In this document: in pieces, positions 1 to 9,355 of the stretch
Layout of the letters: every line of letters begins with the position of its first letter
How positions within the stretch are numbered: position 1 is the first letter of the stretch
Assembly (NCBI GenBank): GCA_964624075.1
Contig: CAZUWH010000005.1
Location: 51,320-115,319, forward strand
Reading direction: 5' to 3'
DNA from: CAZUWH01 sp964624075
GTDB lineage: Bacteria; Pseudomonadota; Alphaproteobacteria; Rhodospirillales; Rhodospirillaceae
DNA: 64,000 nt
The notes under the pieces: generated by a model
Told to the model about the DNA's origin: nothing
Seen by the model: the letters and a program-made list of their open reading frames with translations, nothing else
Databases searched by the model: none
Made by a program: the position numbers and the translations under genes

Positions 1-114
1 TACCCGCGCCGGAGCGAAAATCCCTATGCCTGAAGGACCGGACAGTCTCTGGGAATACGGGCATTCTGCCTGTGCGTCGGATTGAACGGGCAGGGCAATC
101 TGGAACGGCAGGGG

Positions 115-195
115 CCCTCCCCCTTGGATCGGGGGAGGGCTTGTGAAGCCTTCCGCCTGGGACTTGTTAGCCCTCCCCCGATCCAAGGGGGAGGG
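115..195. repeat. Pair of GC-rich palindromes, dispersed repeat family
   Basis: Two near-identical hairpins (115-139 and 171-195) lie in inverted orientation. Each is a run of C5-type arms around a GATCCAAG/CTTGGATC core. The spacer between them (GAAGCCTTCCGCCTGG type) also recurs at other copies of the family, near 19410, 31430 and 55980. Bases 1-114 and 196-252 show nothing that I can call. Confidence 0.8.
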
Positions 196-252
196 GGTCT
201 TCCGTCTAGGGAGAGGGATCATTCCTTGGTGTACGAACCGGGATAGAGACGT

Positions 253-489
253 TTAAATCCTTCCGCCATGCGACCGATGAAGGCTGGGTTGCGTTCCCGC
301 CAATAAACGCGGATCCTCCATCATTTTCTTGAGCGATTGCTCGGTAGCGGCCTCGATACTCGGACTAGCTGTGCGCGCCAGGCCTAGTTCGCCGGTAGCC
401 ATCAGGCGGTACAGCGCCATGATCCCTTCGACTGTCGCACTCAAGGCGGCTAGAACGTCAGGAGGCAGATGGGTCTGTCCCCAGGCCAT
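253..489 (-). CDS. Hypothetical protein, 78 aa, downstream of recombinase
   Basis: A short open frame starts with ATG three bases after the stop of the recombinase remnant, so it was probably translated as the second gene of that operon. The protein is mixed, with an alanine- and leucine-rich N-terminal half (PPDVLAALSATVEGIMALYRL) that looks helical. It has no membrane segment or catalytic motif. I do not recognise a family. Small hypothetical genes often follow large serine recombinases in mobile elements, which is the only hint at a role. Its frame is intact although its neighbour is broken, but it may no longer be expressed. Confidence 0.45.
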   Translation of the reverse strand: MAWGQTHLPPDVLAALSATVEGIMALYRLMATGELGLARTASPSIEAATEQSLKKMMEDPRLLAGTQPSLHRSHGGRI

Positions 490-2273
490 GATCTAATGGG
501 CGATCTCCACCCATTTCTCCTCACCCCCGAAGTAATCTACCAGGCGCGCCATGTGACGTTCCGCCTCGAACCGGGCGGTAAACTCGGCAAGCAGGGGAGG
601 GACTTTCTCGGCGGCCAGGTCGTAGACGACCTGCGCCTGTTCATTGGTGAAGCGTGCCTGATGCAAGAGACGGTTTACCTCCGGATCGGCCAGCCAAATC
701 TCACTTTTCGCCGAATTGGCCGTGTCTCCCACCTCGTGGCGGGCAGCGATGGCGATGGTTTCCGCCAATAGACCAAACGGTTGGCGGAAGGTGGCGCGCA
801 CTTTGCCGTCCTCCCAAGAGTAATTCGATAGAACGAAGTTGAGCAGGCGGCGCTTCTGGCGCGGTCCCTGCCGCTCGAACAGCCTTTGGGCGTTGAGCGC
901 GAGTTCGAGAATCTGCACGCCCTCGTCTATGTAGGACTGCTCGGCGGCCTCGTGCCGGTCGATCTCGCGCTGCAAGCGGAGTTGCTCCTCGCGCCATTCA
1001 CCGGCGAACTTGTCATAGAAGTCGCCACCGATCTTGTCGTCGAGTTTGTCAATATACATGGCGCTGATGCGCTCGCCGAGGCGCTTGTGCTCGGCGCGGA
1101 GCCGCTCGATTGCCGCCTGATGTTCCCCCCCCCCCGGGCACTGGTTGGCATGGCTGGCTTGCAGCGCCTCGCGCCCCACCTAGGCCAGCACCTCGTCGTC
1201 GAAGCGCAACTGGCCGAGCAGTTCGGTGAACTGCGCCTCCAGCGCCTCCTCGCGCACATACTTGCGGCGGCAGGACGCCGGATTGCCCTGGCATTTATCG
1301 GCGTAGCCGGTGCGATGGTAATAGACGTAGCACTGCTTCTTGATCTCGCCGACCACCGAGCAGCCTTGACTTAGAACAGGCGATCAGCCCGGAGAAGGCG
1401 AAGTCGTGCGTCATGCGGCGGTGCTTCTTGGCGAAGCGGCCGTCCATCACGCCCTGGACGCGCTCCCACAGATCAACTGAGACCAGCGGCTCGTGCCACC
1501 CGTGGATCATCTTGCCATTCCACTCGAACCAGCCGGTATAGAGCCGGGTGCGTAGGATCGAATGGACGATGCTCACCGGCACCTTCGCGCCGCTCTTACG
1601 GTAGACGAGTCCGGCGTCCCGCGCTAGGCGCGCGGCCTCCTGCAACGAATACTGACCCGTGGCGTACCACTCGAACAGCTTGGTGACCATGGGTGCCACG
1701 GCCCCGGATCGGCAGTGATGATCTTCTTGCCGTCCGGGACGGTGATGTTGCGATAGCCGAGCGGCGTTTTGATCGGCCAGATGCCCTGCTCAGCCTTCTC
1801 CTGCATCCCCTTGCGCGCTGTCCTCCGACAGATTGTCAATGTAGTTCTTGGCCATCAGCACCTTGATGCCGTGCATGAACTTTTCTGACGACCGCGATTC
1901 CCGGAACAGCACCACGCCTTCCTTAGGGAAATGGATTTCGACCTCAAGCTCGTCCACTGTCACCCAGTCCTTAATGTTGCGATAGAGACGGTCAGTTTTC
2001 TCAACCAGAATCACGCGCACGGCGGGAGGAGTCTTCAGATAGGCGACCATCTCTCCGAAAGCGGCGCGGCCGGTCTGCTTAGCGGTCTCCACGTCCACAT
2101 ATTCCTGCGCCACCACGAAGCCCTGCGCCGCCGCATATTCCTTGAGGAGTTTCAATTGCGCCGGAATCGAGAAGCCCTCCTTCTCCTACTCTTTGGAGGA
2201 GACACGGGCGTAGATCACCACCTGCTTGCGGGCGGGATCGGCGGAAGGACCGGGCTTCTGATGTCTTTGCCAT
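490..2273 (-). pseudogene. Large serine recombinase (resolvase/recombinase family), broken
   Basis: Minus-strand pieces in shifting frames add up to one site-specific recombinase. Near 2160-2230 a resolvase-type start reads VVIYARVSSKE. At 1790-2155 the catalytic domain continues with VILVEKTDRLYRNIKDW. At 1295-1839 lies the recombinase domain (GYRNI, YATGQYSLQEAARLARDAGL, RTRLYTGWFEWNGKMIHG). At 493-1179 is a coiled C-terminal region. Damage includes at least four frame changes, an in-frame TAG after SSKE (2186-2188), a second in-frame TAG at 1180-1182 that probably replaces Trp, and an 11-C run at 1125-1135. Such enzymes integrate and excise mobile islands, so this was probably the integrase of the element covering roughly 250-14,450. 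It cannot be functional as read. Confidence 0.85.
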
Positions 2274-2324
2274 GTTGTTTAGTGTAAACTGGACAAATTA
2301 AGATTGCAAGCGGTGGATGCCGGA

Positions 2325-2750
2325 TCATCGCGCTCCCAGCCCGCCCAGTATCCAGCCCTCAACCTGCGCCATGGCGCGCTCGGGCGGGGTCATGTCGGGC
2401 TTCAGCAACGCGGGGAGGCTTGGGCTCTGTCCCGGTTAGCGCGTGACAGCCAGGCGGCGATGCTGAAGGCGTCGTGCTGGTCACCCGTGCGGTCCTCTCT
2501 GGCGAAGCTGCGGCTCCACAGCGCCGGATAGACCTCGGCGATAGCCGAGCGCCCGGCCGGAATGTCCCAGCCGTCGAACGGCTAGAAATGGGCGCGATTC
2601 CCGAGCCACTGCCGTATAAAGCGCAGCTACGGAATCCCGGCGTGGGTGGATTTCGCTACCGATCCCTGCACCTCGAAATGGAATACCGACTTCGCGCCGC
2701 CGGCCCGTTCCTCGGTCAGCCGCCACACTATGCTCGTATAACTAGATATA
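2325..2750 (-). pseudogene. Conserved hypothetical (unnamed), remnant with two ambers
   Basis: Reading the minus strand downward from about 2702 gives a coherent protein: KSVFHFEVQGSVAKSTHAG, then PFDGWDIPAGRSAIAEVYPAL, then WSRSFAREDRTGDQHDAFSI. A frame change follows and the tail MAQVEGWILGG ends at a TGA near 2325. Two in-frame TAG codons (2627-2629 and 2582-2584) sit where Trp would fit (GIP-W-LRF, HF-W-PFDGW). I recall similar proteins beside restriction genes, possibly DUF429-like, but cannot prove it. No activity is expected from this copy. Confidence 0.55.
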
Positions 2751-2768
2751 CTTGGTTAGTTCACCCTT

Positions 2769-3281
2769 CTAAAAGAACAGCATGTTGGTGCCGATGGAGG
2801 CATACGGCCGGAAGACCGAATTGGGCAGGCGGACGATGGTGTGGAGGTTACACTCCTCCATCAGATGTTCTTTCAGCCGTGTCTTTACGCCCTCGCCGAA
2901 CAGGCTGCCATCCGGTAACACCACGGCGGCGCGCCCGCCCGATTTCAACAGACGGACAATCAGGGCGAGGAACAGATCAACGGTCTCCCGTGTGCGGAAA
3001 TGCTGCGGGAAATTCGACTCTATACCGTCTTCCTCGCGCCCGCTGAAGGGGAGGTAGGGGGGTGGTCGGCACAATATCCACCCGGTTGCTTTGAGTGTAG
3101 CTGATATAGGGCTGGGCCAGCGTGTTGTCGTGACGCACGAAGCTCGGGTCTTCGATGCCGTGCAGCAGCGTGTTGGTGACGCAGAGCATGTGCGGATGAT
3201 GCGCTGGGCATCGCCATCAACGCCGGTGTCTTGGCGCATGATGTCTTGGATGGATTTGACGACGGTGCGGACGGATATGGG
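2769..3281 (-). pseudogene. hsdM: Type I restriction-modification methylase HsdM, internally deleted
   Basis: The start region after the hsdR stop reads SVRTVVKSIQDIMRQDTGVDGDAQRI, typical of the HsdM N-terminus. It then jumps with a frame change to HMLCVTNTLLHGIEDPSF and on to the end of the methylase core, FPQHFRTRETVDLFLALIVRLLKSGGRAAVVLPDGSLFGEG and RLPNSVFRPYASIGTNMLFF. Roughly 200 residues between these parts appear to be missing, and the C-terminus is cut off at 2769. HsdM normally methylates adenine in the host DNA and forms the enzyme core with HsdS. No hsdS gene is visible, so the whole set is dead. Confidence 0.85.
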
Positions 3282-5617
3282 TTACGCGGTTTCCTGATAC
3301 AGGGCGGATTGCAGTTCGTGGACGGCAGCTTCGAAGGCTTGGCCCCGGCCACCGAATGCCTTGATGAGTTCTACGGGCGTGCCAAGCGCCGTGAAGGGGG
3401 CGATGCATAGCACGTTCGCGTCGTCGAGGTTGAGCACGCCCTCATCGGCGTATTTGGCGAGTAGGGCATCGAGCACGGCGCGGGCCTGCGGGCCATATTT
3501 GGTGAATACGTCGTGCTTCGTCACGTTGTCGGCCCGTTCCCGCCGGGTGAGAGGCTTCCGGTCGAAGGCGACGTGGCAGATGAGGTCGAAGGGGTCGAGG
3601 TCCTTGCCCAGTTCCTCGACGATAGGATCGAGAGGCAGGCCCTCGGCGGCGAGTTCGTTGACGATCGCCTGCTTGCGCTCCACCGCCTTCCAGCGTTTTA
3701 GGAAATCGTCGAGGCTGGCCAAGCGTTTCTTCAAGGCGTTTCGCGTGAAGTCGCGTAGGCTTTCGGTGACGAGCTTGCCGTTTTTATCGAGATACTCCAC
3801 CCGTTCGGCGATGATGGTGGCCCCGATGCCATCGATATAGATTTTCTTCGTCTTGCCACCGCCGAGGGGCAGGGAGACGTCTGGCGGGCCATCGACGATG
3901 GTTTCTCGTCTGAGCCGGGCTTGTCGGGCAATGGCTCGCCGTCGAAATCCGGGTCGGCGAAGTGGCTGGTGGCGCCCCGGAAGTCGATCAGGGTGAAATT
4001 GAACTTGCGGGTGTCCTCATGCACGCGGGTGCCGCGCCCAACGATCTGCTTGAACTCGGTCATCGAACCCACCTCGCGGTCAAGCGCGATCAGCGAACCC
4101 ACCTCGCGGTCAAGCGCGATCAGCCGGTCGATCTGGGCGTCCACGCCGGTTGAGAGCAAGCGCGAGGTGGTGACGAGGACGGGATATTTGGCTTCCAGGC
4201 CGATGAAGTTGCCGAGCTGGTCCTGGCCTTCCTTGTCATTGCCGGTGATGCGCATGACGTAGCGGTGATTCTCAGCCACGAGGTCGGCGTTTTTGTTGAT
4301 AAGGGCCTGACGCATTCGTGCCGCGTGTTCCTAATCGACACAGAAGACGATGGTCTTTTGGAAACGGTCGCCGCTTTCTTTCAGAAATTCAGTGATTTTG
4401 CGTGCGACCACCTTCGTGCGATCATCAAGCACCAGCGTGCGGTCGAAGTCCTTTGGATTGTAGATGCGGTCCTCGACCTCCTCGCCTTCGCGGTCGATAT
4501 GGACCTTGATGACCTTGTGGGGCGCGAGGAAGCTATCACGAAGGCCATGTTTGAGCGAATAGGAGTAAACCGGCTCTCCGAGGTACGAGATGTTGGAGAC
4601 GTATTCGGTTTCCTTCGGCGTGGCGGTGAGGCCGATCTGCGTCGCGGCGGAGGAATATTCGAGGATTTCGCGCCAAGCCGAATCGTCGGCAGCACTGCCA
4701 CGATGACATTCGTCGATCACGATCAGGTTGAAGAAGCCGGGCGAGAACTCGCGGAGCAGCTTTTGCCGTTCTTCCAGGCCGATGATTGCCTGATACAGGC
4801 CGAGGTAGCCTTCGTAGGCCGTGTCGATTCGGCGCTTCTTGTCGAGTGCGAGGGTGAGATCGACCTTGGTTCCGTCAGTGCGTTTGATGATCTTGGCGTC
4901 GGTTGAGAGCTTGGCCATCGCCGGGCCAAAGGGGCGGAAGTCGTTTACCATCGTCTGGTCGATCAGCACGTTACGGTCTGCCAGATACAGGACCTGCTTT
5001 GCCCGTCCGGTCTTCCACAGTCGCCAGATGATCTGGAAGGCGGTGTAGGTCTTACCGGTGCCAGTCGCTATGACGAGCAGAATGCGGTTGCAGCCCTTGG
5101 CGATGGCCTCGATTGCCGCATTGACAGCGTTGACCTGGTAGTAGCGCGGGGCCTTGTCGCTGCCGTCGTCGAAATAGTCTTGAAGGACGATTTGCTCGGC
5201 TTCGGCTGTCAGGCTCTTCCAGGCCCGATAGCGCGCCCAGAGATCGGTCGGGAGCGGAAACGCATCACGGGCGAGGGTTGTCTCGGTCGATCCGTTCGCC
5301 CCGGTGCGGTCGTGGAACACGAAGGGGATGTCAAGCGTCGTCGCATAGTCGAGGCCTTGCTGCATTCCGTCGCCGACGCTGTGCGTGTTGTCCTTGGCCT
5401 CGATCAGCGCCAATGGGATATTCGGCTTGAAGTAGAGGATGCAGTCGGCGCGTTTGGCATGGCCGTGACTGACCAGCTTGCCGCGCACGATGATGTGGCC
5501 CTTGGTGAAACTCACCTCCTCGCGGATTTGCAACATCTCGTCCCAACCCGCCTTGCGCAGGGCCGGCGTGATGAATTTGGTGCAGATGTCGCGTTCGCTG
5601 AGGGAGCGCTTGTCCAT
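3282..5617 (-). pseudogene. hsdR: Type I restriction enzyme R subunit HsdR, interrupted
   Basis: The N-terminal 428 codons (4331-5617) are open. They carry the nuclease-like region (LIEAKDNTHSVGDGMQQGLDY), the Walker A motif ATGTGKTYTAFQI, the DECHRG helicase box and TATPKETE. The frame stops at a TAG (4331-4333) inside IVFCVD-x-EHA, where Gln is expected. The same frame resumes with MRQALINKNADLVAENHRYV, VTTSRLLSTGVDAQ and IVGRGTRVHEDT. A perfect 30-bp tandem duplication at 4064-4123 adds LIALDREVGS. A frame change near 3900 leads to the C-terminal helical part ending at 3282. HsdR cuts foreign DNA with ATP-driven translocation. This copy cannot do so unless the stop and frameshift are errors. 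Confidence 0.9.
4064..4123. repeat. 30-bp perfect tandem duplication inside hsdR
   Basis: Two adjacent identical 30-bp units (4064-4093 and 4094-4123) duplicate ten codons in frame, giving DREVGSLIALDREVGS. The duplicated segment lies between helicase motifs IV and VI. It looks like a recent slippage event, one of several tandem duplications in this window. Confidence 0.9.
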
Positions 5618-5622
5618 GATGG

Positions 5623-7138
5623 TTAGGCTCCCATCCGGCCGGGCATACGCACAGCCGCTTTCCTTCCTCGTCCGCTACTGCGGGATCGAGGAAGGCGTTG
5701 CAGGCGTCGAGTTCGCGGCGGGTTTCCTCCACCGTGCGCCAGTCGATGGTGGCAGTCCATTTCTGCGCGTAGTCGAGCATGCGAATCAGCGGCTCCGCCC
5801 GGCCGTTCTGCGACAGCGTCTTGAGGGCCGAGAGATAGTGCGAGCGGTAGACCGTTGGGATCACGATACGCTCCTCACCTGTGGCGACGAGTTCAGCGTT
5901 CATCATGATACGCGCGGTCCGCCCGTTGCCGACGGCGAAGAGATGGACCTCGGCGACCAGGAACATCGCGAATACAGCGCGCTGGAACGGGGTTTCCAGG
6001 CTGCAGCAGGGACCGAAGTCCTAGTCGAGTGTTCCGGCTACCAAGTCAGGTGCCACGAAGACTGTGGAGCCGGCGCGGTTGTCGGCCAGCTTGAACTCGC
6101 CAGGGCGCTTGTCGGGACGGATTTCCATGATCGCGGAGTGCCGTGCCTTGAGCAGGCGGACAAGCGTGGCACCGTCATGCGGCGTGCGGTACATCTCTTC
6201 GGCGTCGGAGACGATGCGCCACGTACCGAGCACGTCATGGGCATCCTCGGGGCGCTCGTTGGGGATGACGCCGCGAAACACAATGTCGGCGGCCTCCTCG
6301 ACGGCGAACTCGGTGCCCTCGATGAAGCTCGAGAAATATGCCTCAAGGAAGGAGAGCGTTGCGGTCGCGTCAGTACCACGGGCGGGTGCAAGGCGGGCGA
6401 TCGGCGGGTGGTCACGGAGCACCGTATGCAACGTCTGGAACAGCGCGAGCCGGTCCTGGGTCGTACGGGCGACCCTTGCGCCGGGCGAGCGCCGTAGGCG
6501 CGGTCAGTTCAGCCTCGCGTGTGCCGATGAGCGCGTCGAGTCCATCCGCTTCGTCCTTTAGGTCGAACGCAGGCGCCAGGGCGCGTACCTCGTCCCGCAA
6601 AAGTTTGGCAGCATCCTCGCCGCTGCGCCGGATCAAAGTCCGGATCAAAGTATCGAGGCATTCCTCGATCTGGCGGCGCGGCAGGGTGCGGGCCACGGTG
6701 CCGCCGCGTGCCCGCGAGGCGCGTATGTTTTCCAGATAGGCGCGTGCGGTCGAACTGAGGAACAGGCCGGCGATGAAGGGCCGGTCGGTCGGCAGTGGTC
6801 CCTCGCCTCGTCTTGGCCGAAGCACAAGGCTCGGCAGTTTGACATCGTTGCCGCGTTCGGCGACCAGACAGACGGAACCGTCCTCGGCTGGCGCATTTTC
6901 CAGAGCGGTCCGGTCAGCGATCAGCGCACCGGGGAAATAGCCGCCAACGATTGTTCCACAGATTGCGCCGGATAATCGCCTCTGGCCTGTCTGTTAGGTT
7001 TCTGGTATAAAGCCGGGAGGCGAGCTTACGCAGCTTGCCAGCCTTCACCGCCCGGGACACTTCACGGCTGATCGCGGTACCGGAGATGAACACCTCCGGC
7101 ATCTGGTCCAAGGTTTGCGTGGCAGAAAATCCAGCCAT
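5623..7138 (-). pseudogene. Fic family protein, multiply frameshifted
   Basis: Pieces on the minus strand form one Fic protein. The N-terminus at 6914-7138 reads MPEVFISGTAISREVSRAVKAG. Middle parts at 6412-6825 and 6021-6431 include FLEAYFSSFIEGTEF. The Fic core at about 5800-5966 reads VHLFAVGNGRTARIMMNAE, against the family motif HPFxxGNGRxxR, so the Pro after the catalytic His is Leu. The (S/T)FIEG motif is compatible with an inhibitory helix. An in-frame TAG lies at 6021-6023 and frame changes occur near 6420, 6900 and 5640. Fic enzymes transfer AMP or other groups to target proteins, and many act as toxins in mobile islands beside restriction genes. The gene ends just upstream of hsdR. 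Confidence 0.85.
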
Positions 7139-7331
7139 TAAGGCCTCCTCCGGAGGCCGGAATAGAGAAATTATTACGGAATAAGAAAGCTAGAATGGGA
7201 ATTCTATTCATTTAAGAGAGGGGTCTATAAATCGCGGCCGATGGCCCCGGTCTAGCAGCGTCTCCCGCGCCCGGTAGCCCAGCATGGCCTCGCCCCGGCA
7301 GGAGCCATGCCCGGTCATTTTGCCAAACGGA
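7139..7331. other. Intergenic stretch without recognised feature
   Basis: This is a relatively AT-rich spacer upstream of the Fic remnant that probably held its promoter. I see no clear hairpin or gene. Confidence 0.4.
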
Positions 7332-8045
7332 TCAGCCTGCGATCATCCCCTGCCGCAGGTCCTTGAGGCGCAGCAGTATGGCAAGCATCCGTTCGAGCTT
7401 GCGGTCGAGATGGACCTCGTAGCGGCCGAGCCGCTCCAGCTTGTCGGGGTCAAGGATCTCACCGAACGCCTGCTCGCGGATCAGCGGGCAGTTCGCCAGT
7501 TCCTTCTTGCGTCCCTCGAACCACGGCAGCACCTCGCCTTCGAGGAAACGCTGCGGGCCCTCGGCGCCGGCGGTGGTGGGTTCCTCGTTCTCCTCCAGTT
7601 CGTCGGGATCGCGGGCGAGCGCATGTCCGGTCCGGCCCACCAGGCCCGCGTATCCTCGCGCTGCGCCGCCAGCGCGGCTTCGTAGGGGTCGTTGTTGCAG
7701 CGCGAGCCGAGCAGGTCGAGGGCGCGGCGGGTCATGGCTTCGTCGTCCCGCATCTCGCGGACGTCGTCCTCGGTGTCGGCCGCCGTGGTGCGGATGGCAT
7801 CGACCACGCGCTCGGACTGGTCGGTGGCGTCAAGATGCACCAAGGCCACCTTCACCGTCTCGCGGTAGGAGGTCAGCGTGCTATCCAGACCGCGCCGATG
7901 GGCGGCGGCCTCGGCTAGACGCAGCCGGCGCTTGCGCCACAGGATGCCGGCCAGTTCCTCGACCAGATGCTCCTCGGGGGGGGGGTCGGTCCCTGCGGCC
8001 TGTGCTCGGCCACCAGCGCCCAGCGCCGCGACGAGGGCGTGCTCG
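7332..8045 (-). pseudogene. Island-type conserved hypothetical, 5'-truncated and frameshifted
   Basis: The frame carries PPPEEHLVEELAGILWRKRRLRLAEAAAHRRGL, then SERVVDAIRTTAADTEDDV and RALDLLGSRCNNDPYEAALAAQREDTRAWW. After a frame change near 7640 it ends with FLEGEVLPWFEGRKKELANCPL and LERLGRYEVHLDRKLERMLAILLRLKDLRQG. I know proteins of this look (helical and charged, usually beginning with a RNARRSTGPRT-type basic segment) from rhizobial and sphingomonad islands; their function is unknown. Here the basic start is missing and the frame is joined to the gene upstream. A 10-G run (7976-7985) lies at the start of this part. Confidence 0.55.
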
Positions 8046-8593
8046 CGCAGGCATTCATGGGTTCGCCACCACATGCCCTTCGGCTTCGGTGGAAAAAAGG
8101 GCGCGGCCGTGCCGGGATCGCCGCCGCGGCGTTGCCTGATCTTGTTGGCGCGGCGCAGCGTGCGGTCCCATGCGCCCTCGCTCTGACTGGCGTGCGCGAG
8201 GCGGTAAGCAATGCCGGCACAGAGGAAATAGCGTCCCGGCCCGTGCAGCTTGGTGACGTGCCGCCCGCAGGCGATCCCGTTCACCATGCCGGGACAGATG
8301 AAATACGGCCGCGCCCCTCCAAAGCGGCAGGTGATACGGACGATGCGGACGGTCTCGGCCATGTCCTCCCATTCGCCGCCGCGCACGCGATAGCTGAGAC
8401 GCACCCGGTTGTGCTCGGCGCGCAGATTGATCGAGGCGACCTTCTCGCCGTCGCGCGTCCATTGCCAGCCGCCCATCCAGCCAGCATGCAGGCAGCTCTC
8501 GCGGTGCAGCCAGTTCATGTCGATCAACCGGCAGGCTTCCACAGTATCGTGCCAAGATCCGCTCGGTTGTCCAGATCCGAAGCCGCTCATCAT
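8046..8593 (-). pseudogene. Island-type conserved hypothetical, 3' end replaced by a fusion
   Basis: It starts with MSGFGSGQPSGSWHDTVEACRLIDMNWLHREG-like sequence and continues with WMGGWQWTRDGEKVASINL, RITCRFGGARPYFICPG and a cysteine-poor remnant of a zinc-ribbon-like section. It ends with LRRANKIRQRRGGDPG and PFFPPKPKGMWWRTHECLRE, where the frame runs directly into the following hypothetical. This suggests that a deletion near 8045 joined two genes in frame. I recall homologues beside the preceding and following genes in other islands; their function is unknown. The frame itself is open through this section. Confidence 0.5.
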
Positions 8594-9124
8594 GCGCCTC
8601 CGTTTTTTCCGAAATCGTCTGAAAACTCGGGTGGCGGCGCGATCCCCATCGCCCCCAGGGCCGGCGACAGCCTCGGCCTTGCGCCCGGCGTGCCATGCGG
8701 GCAGCAGCGCGAATGCAGCCAGGCATGGCCGGGCGGCTCGATGCCATGGGGAAAGCAGCACATCGTGCGCATGATCGCCGCCACCGCAAGCGAGGCAGCG
8801 TCCAGGCGGCGAACACACGAAGTTGCGGTTCAGCCATTCGACGACGCAGCAGGCGAAGGCGCGGGCCTCGGCCTCGGGACGCGGCAGACCACCGTCGAAC
8901 TCGGCAATGCCGGCGCGTTCGTTGAAGAAGACCTGCCAGTCCTCGGCCGACCAGCCGTCCCGACCGGGCCGCAGCAGCACCACGATGCCGGGCTTGTGGC
9001 GCGACAGCAGATCGAGGACGGCGGCAGGCGGCGGCGCGGATGCTTCCAGCACCAGATCGTCGCCGTCGAGACAGAGTTCGACACCAGCGGCACGCGCCGC
9101 TTTCAAGGCTTCGGCGGTGCTCAT
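8594..9124 (-). pseudogene. Island hypothetical with TubC-docking-like N-terminus, frameshifted
   Basis: The start MSTAEALKAARAAGVELCLDGDDLVLEA followed by ILDLLSRHKPGIV-like sequence resembles the small TubC docking fold seen at the start of hypothetical proteins in islands. A middle part reads DGWSAEDWQVFFNERAGIAEFDGG and a cysteine/histidine section reads CLACGGGDHAHD (possible zinc site). The frame then shifts near 8760; the true tail GIAPPPEFSDDFGKNGG can be read in another frame near 8590-8640. The role is unknown. Confidence 0.5.
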
Positions 9125-9184
9125 AGCCGTGCCCTCCAGCCTTGTTTCCCCCGGCGCGGATTAGGGCGGGTGGTTTGCGTCCGC

Positions 9185-9350
9185 ACCGTCCGCAACGGTC
9201 CCGCCATTGGATTTCAAAGAGTTGGCGCGGACGGTCGGGACCGACCCGCCGCCGCTACCGTCCGCATCGTTGGCGACCGTCCGCCGGTTGGGTGCGGTGA
9301 AGCCATTAGCCGGACTGGATTTCGGCATGAGCGCGGACGATGCGGACGGT
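9185..9350. repeat. Five copies of a 9-mer ACCGTCCGC (both strands)
   Basis: ACCGTCCGC occurs at 9185-9193, 9257-9265 and 9276-9284, and its complement GCGGACGGT at 9227-9235 and 9342-9350. The cluster lies between a hypothetical and the primase/helicase-like gene. It could be a binding-site array or a decayed coding repeat (Thr-Val-Arg codons). Confidence 0.6.
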
Positions 9351-9355
9351 AGCGC

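Noticed and set aside
7967..9352. Plus-strand frame of 461 codons
   Set aside because: Shadow of the island hypotheticals on the other strand; composition is not protein-like and there is no motif.
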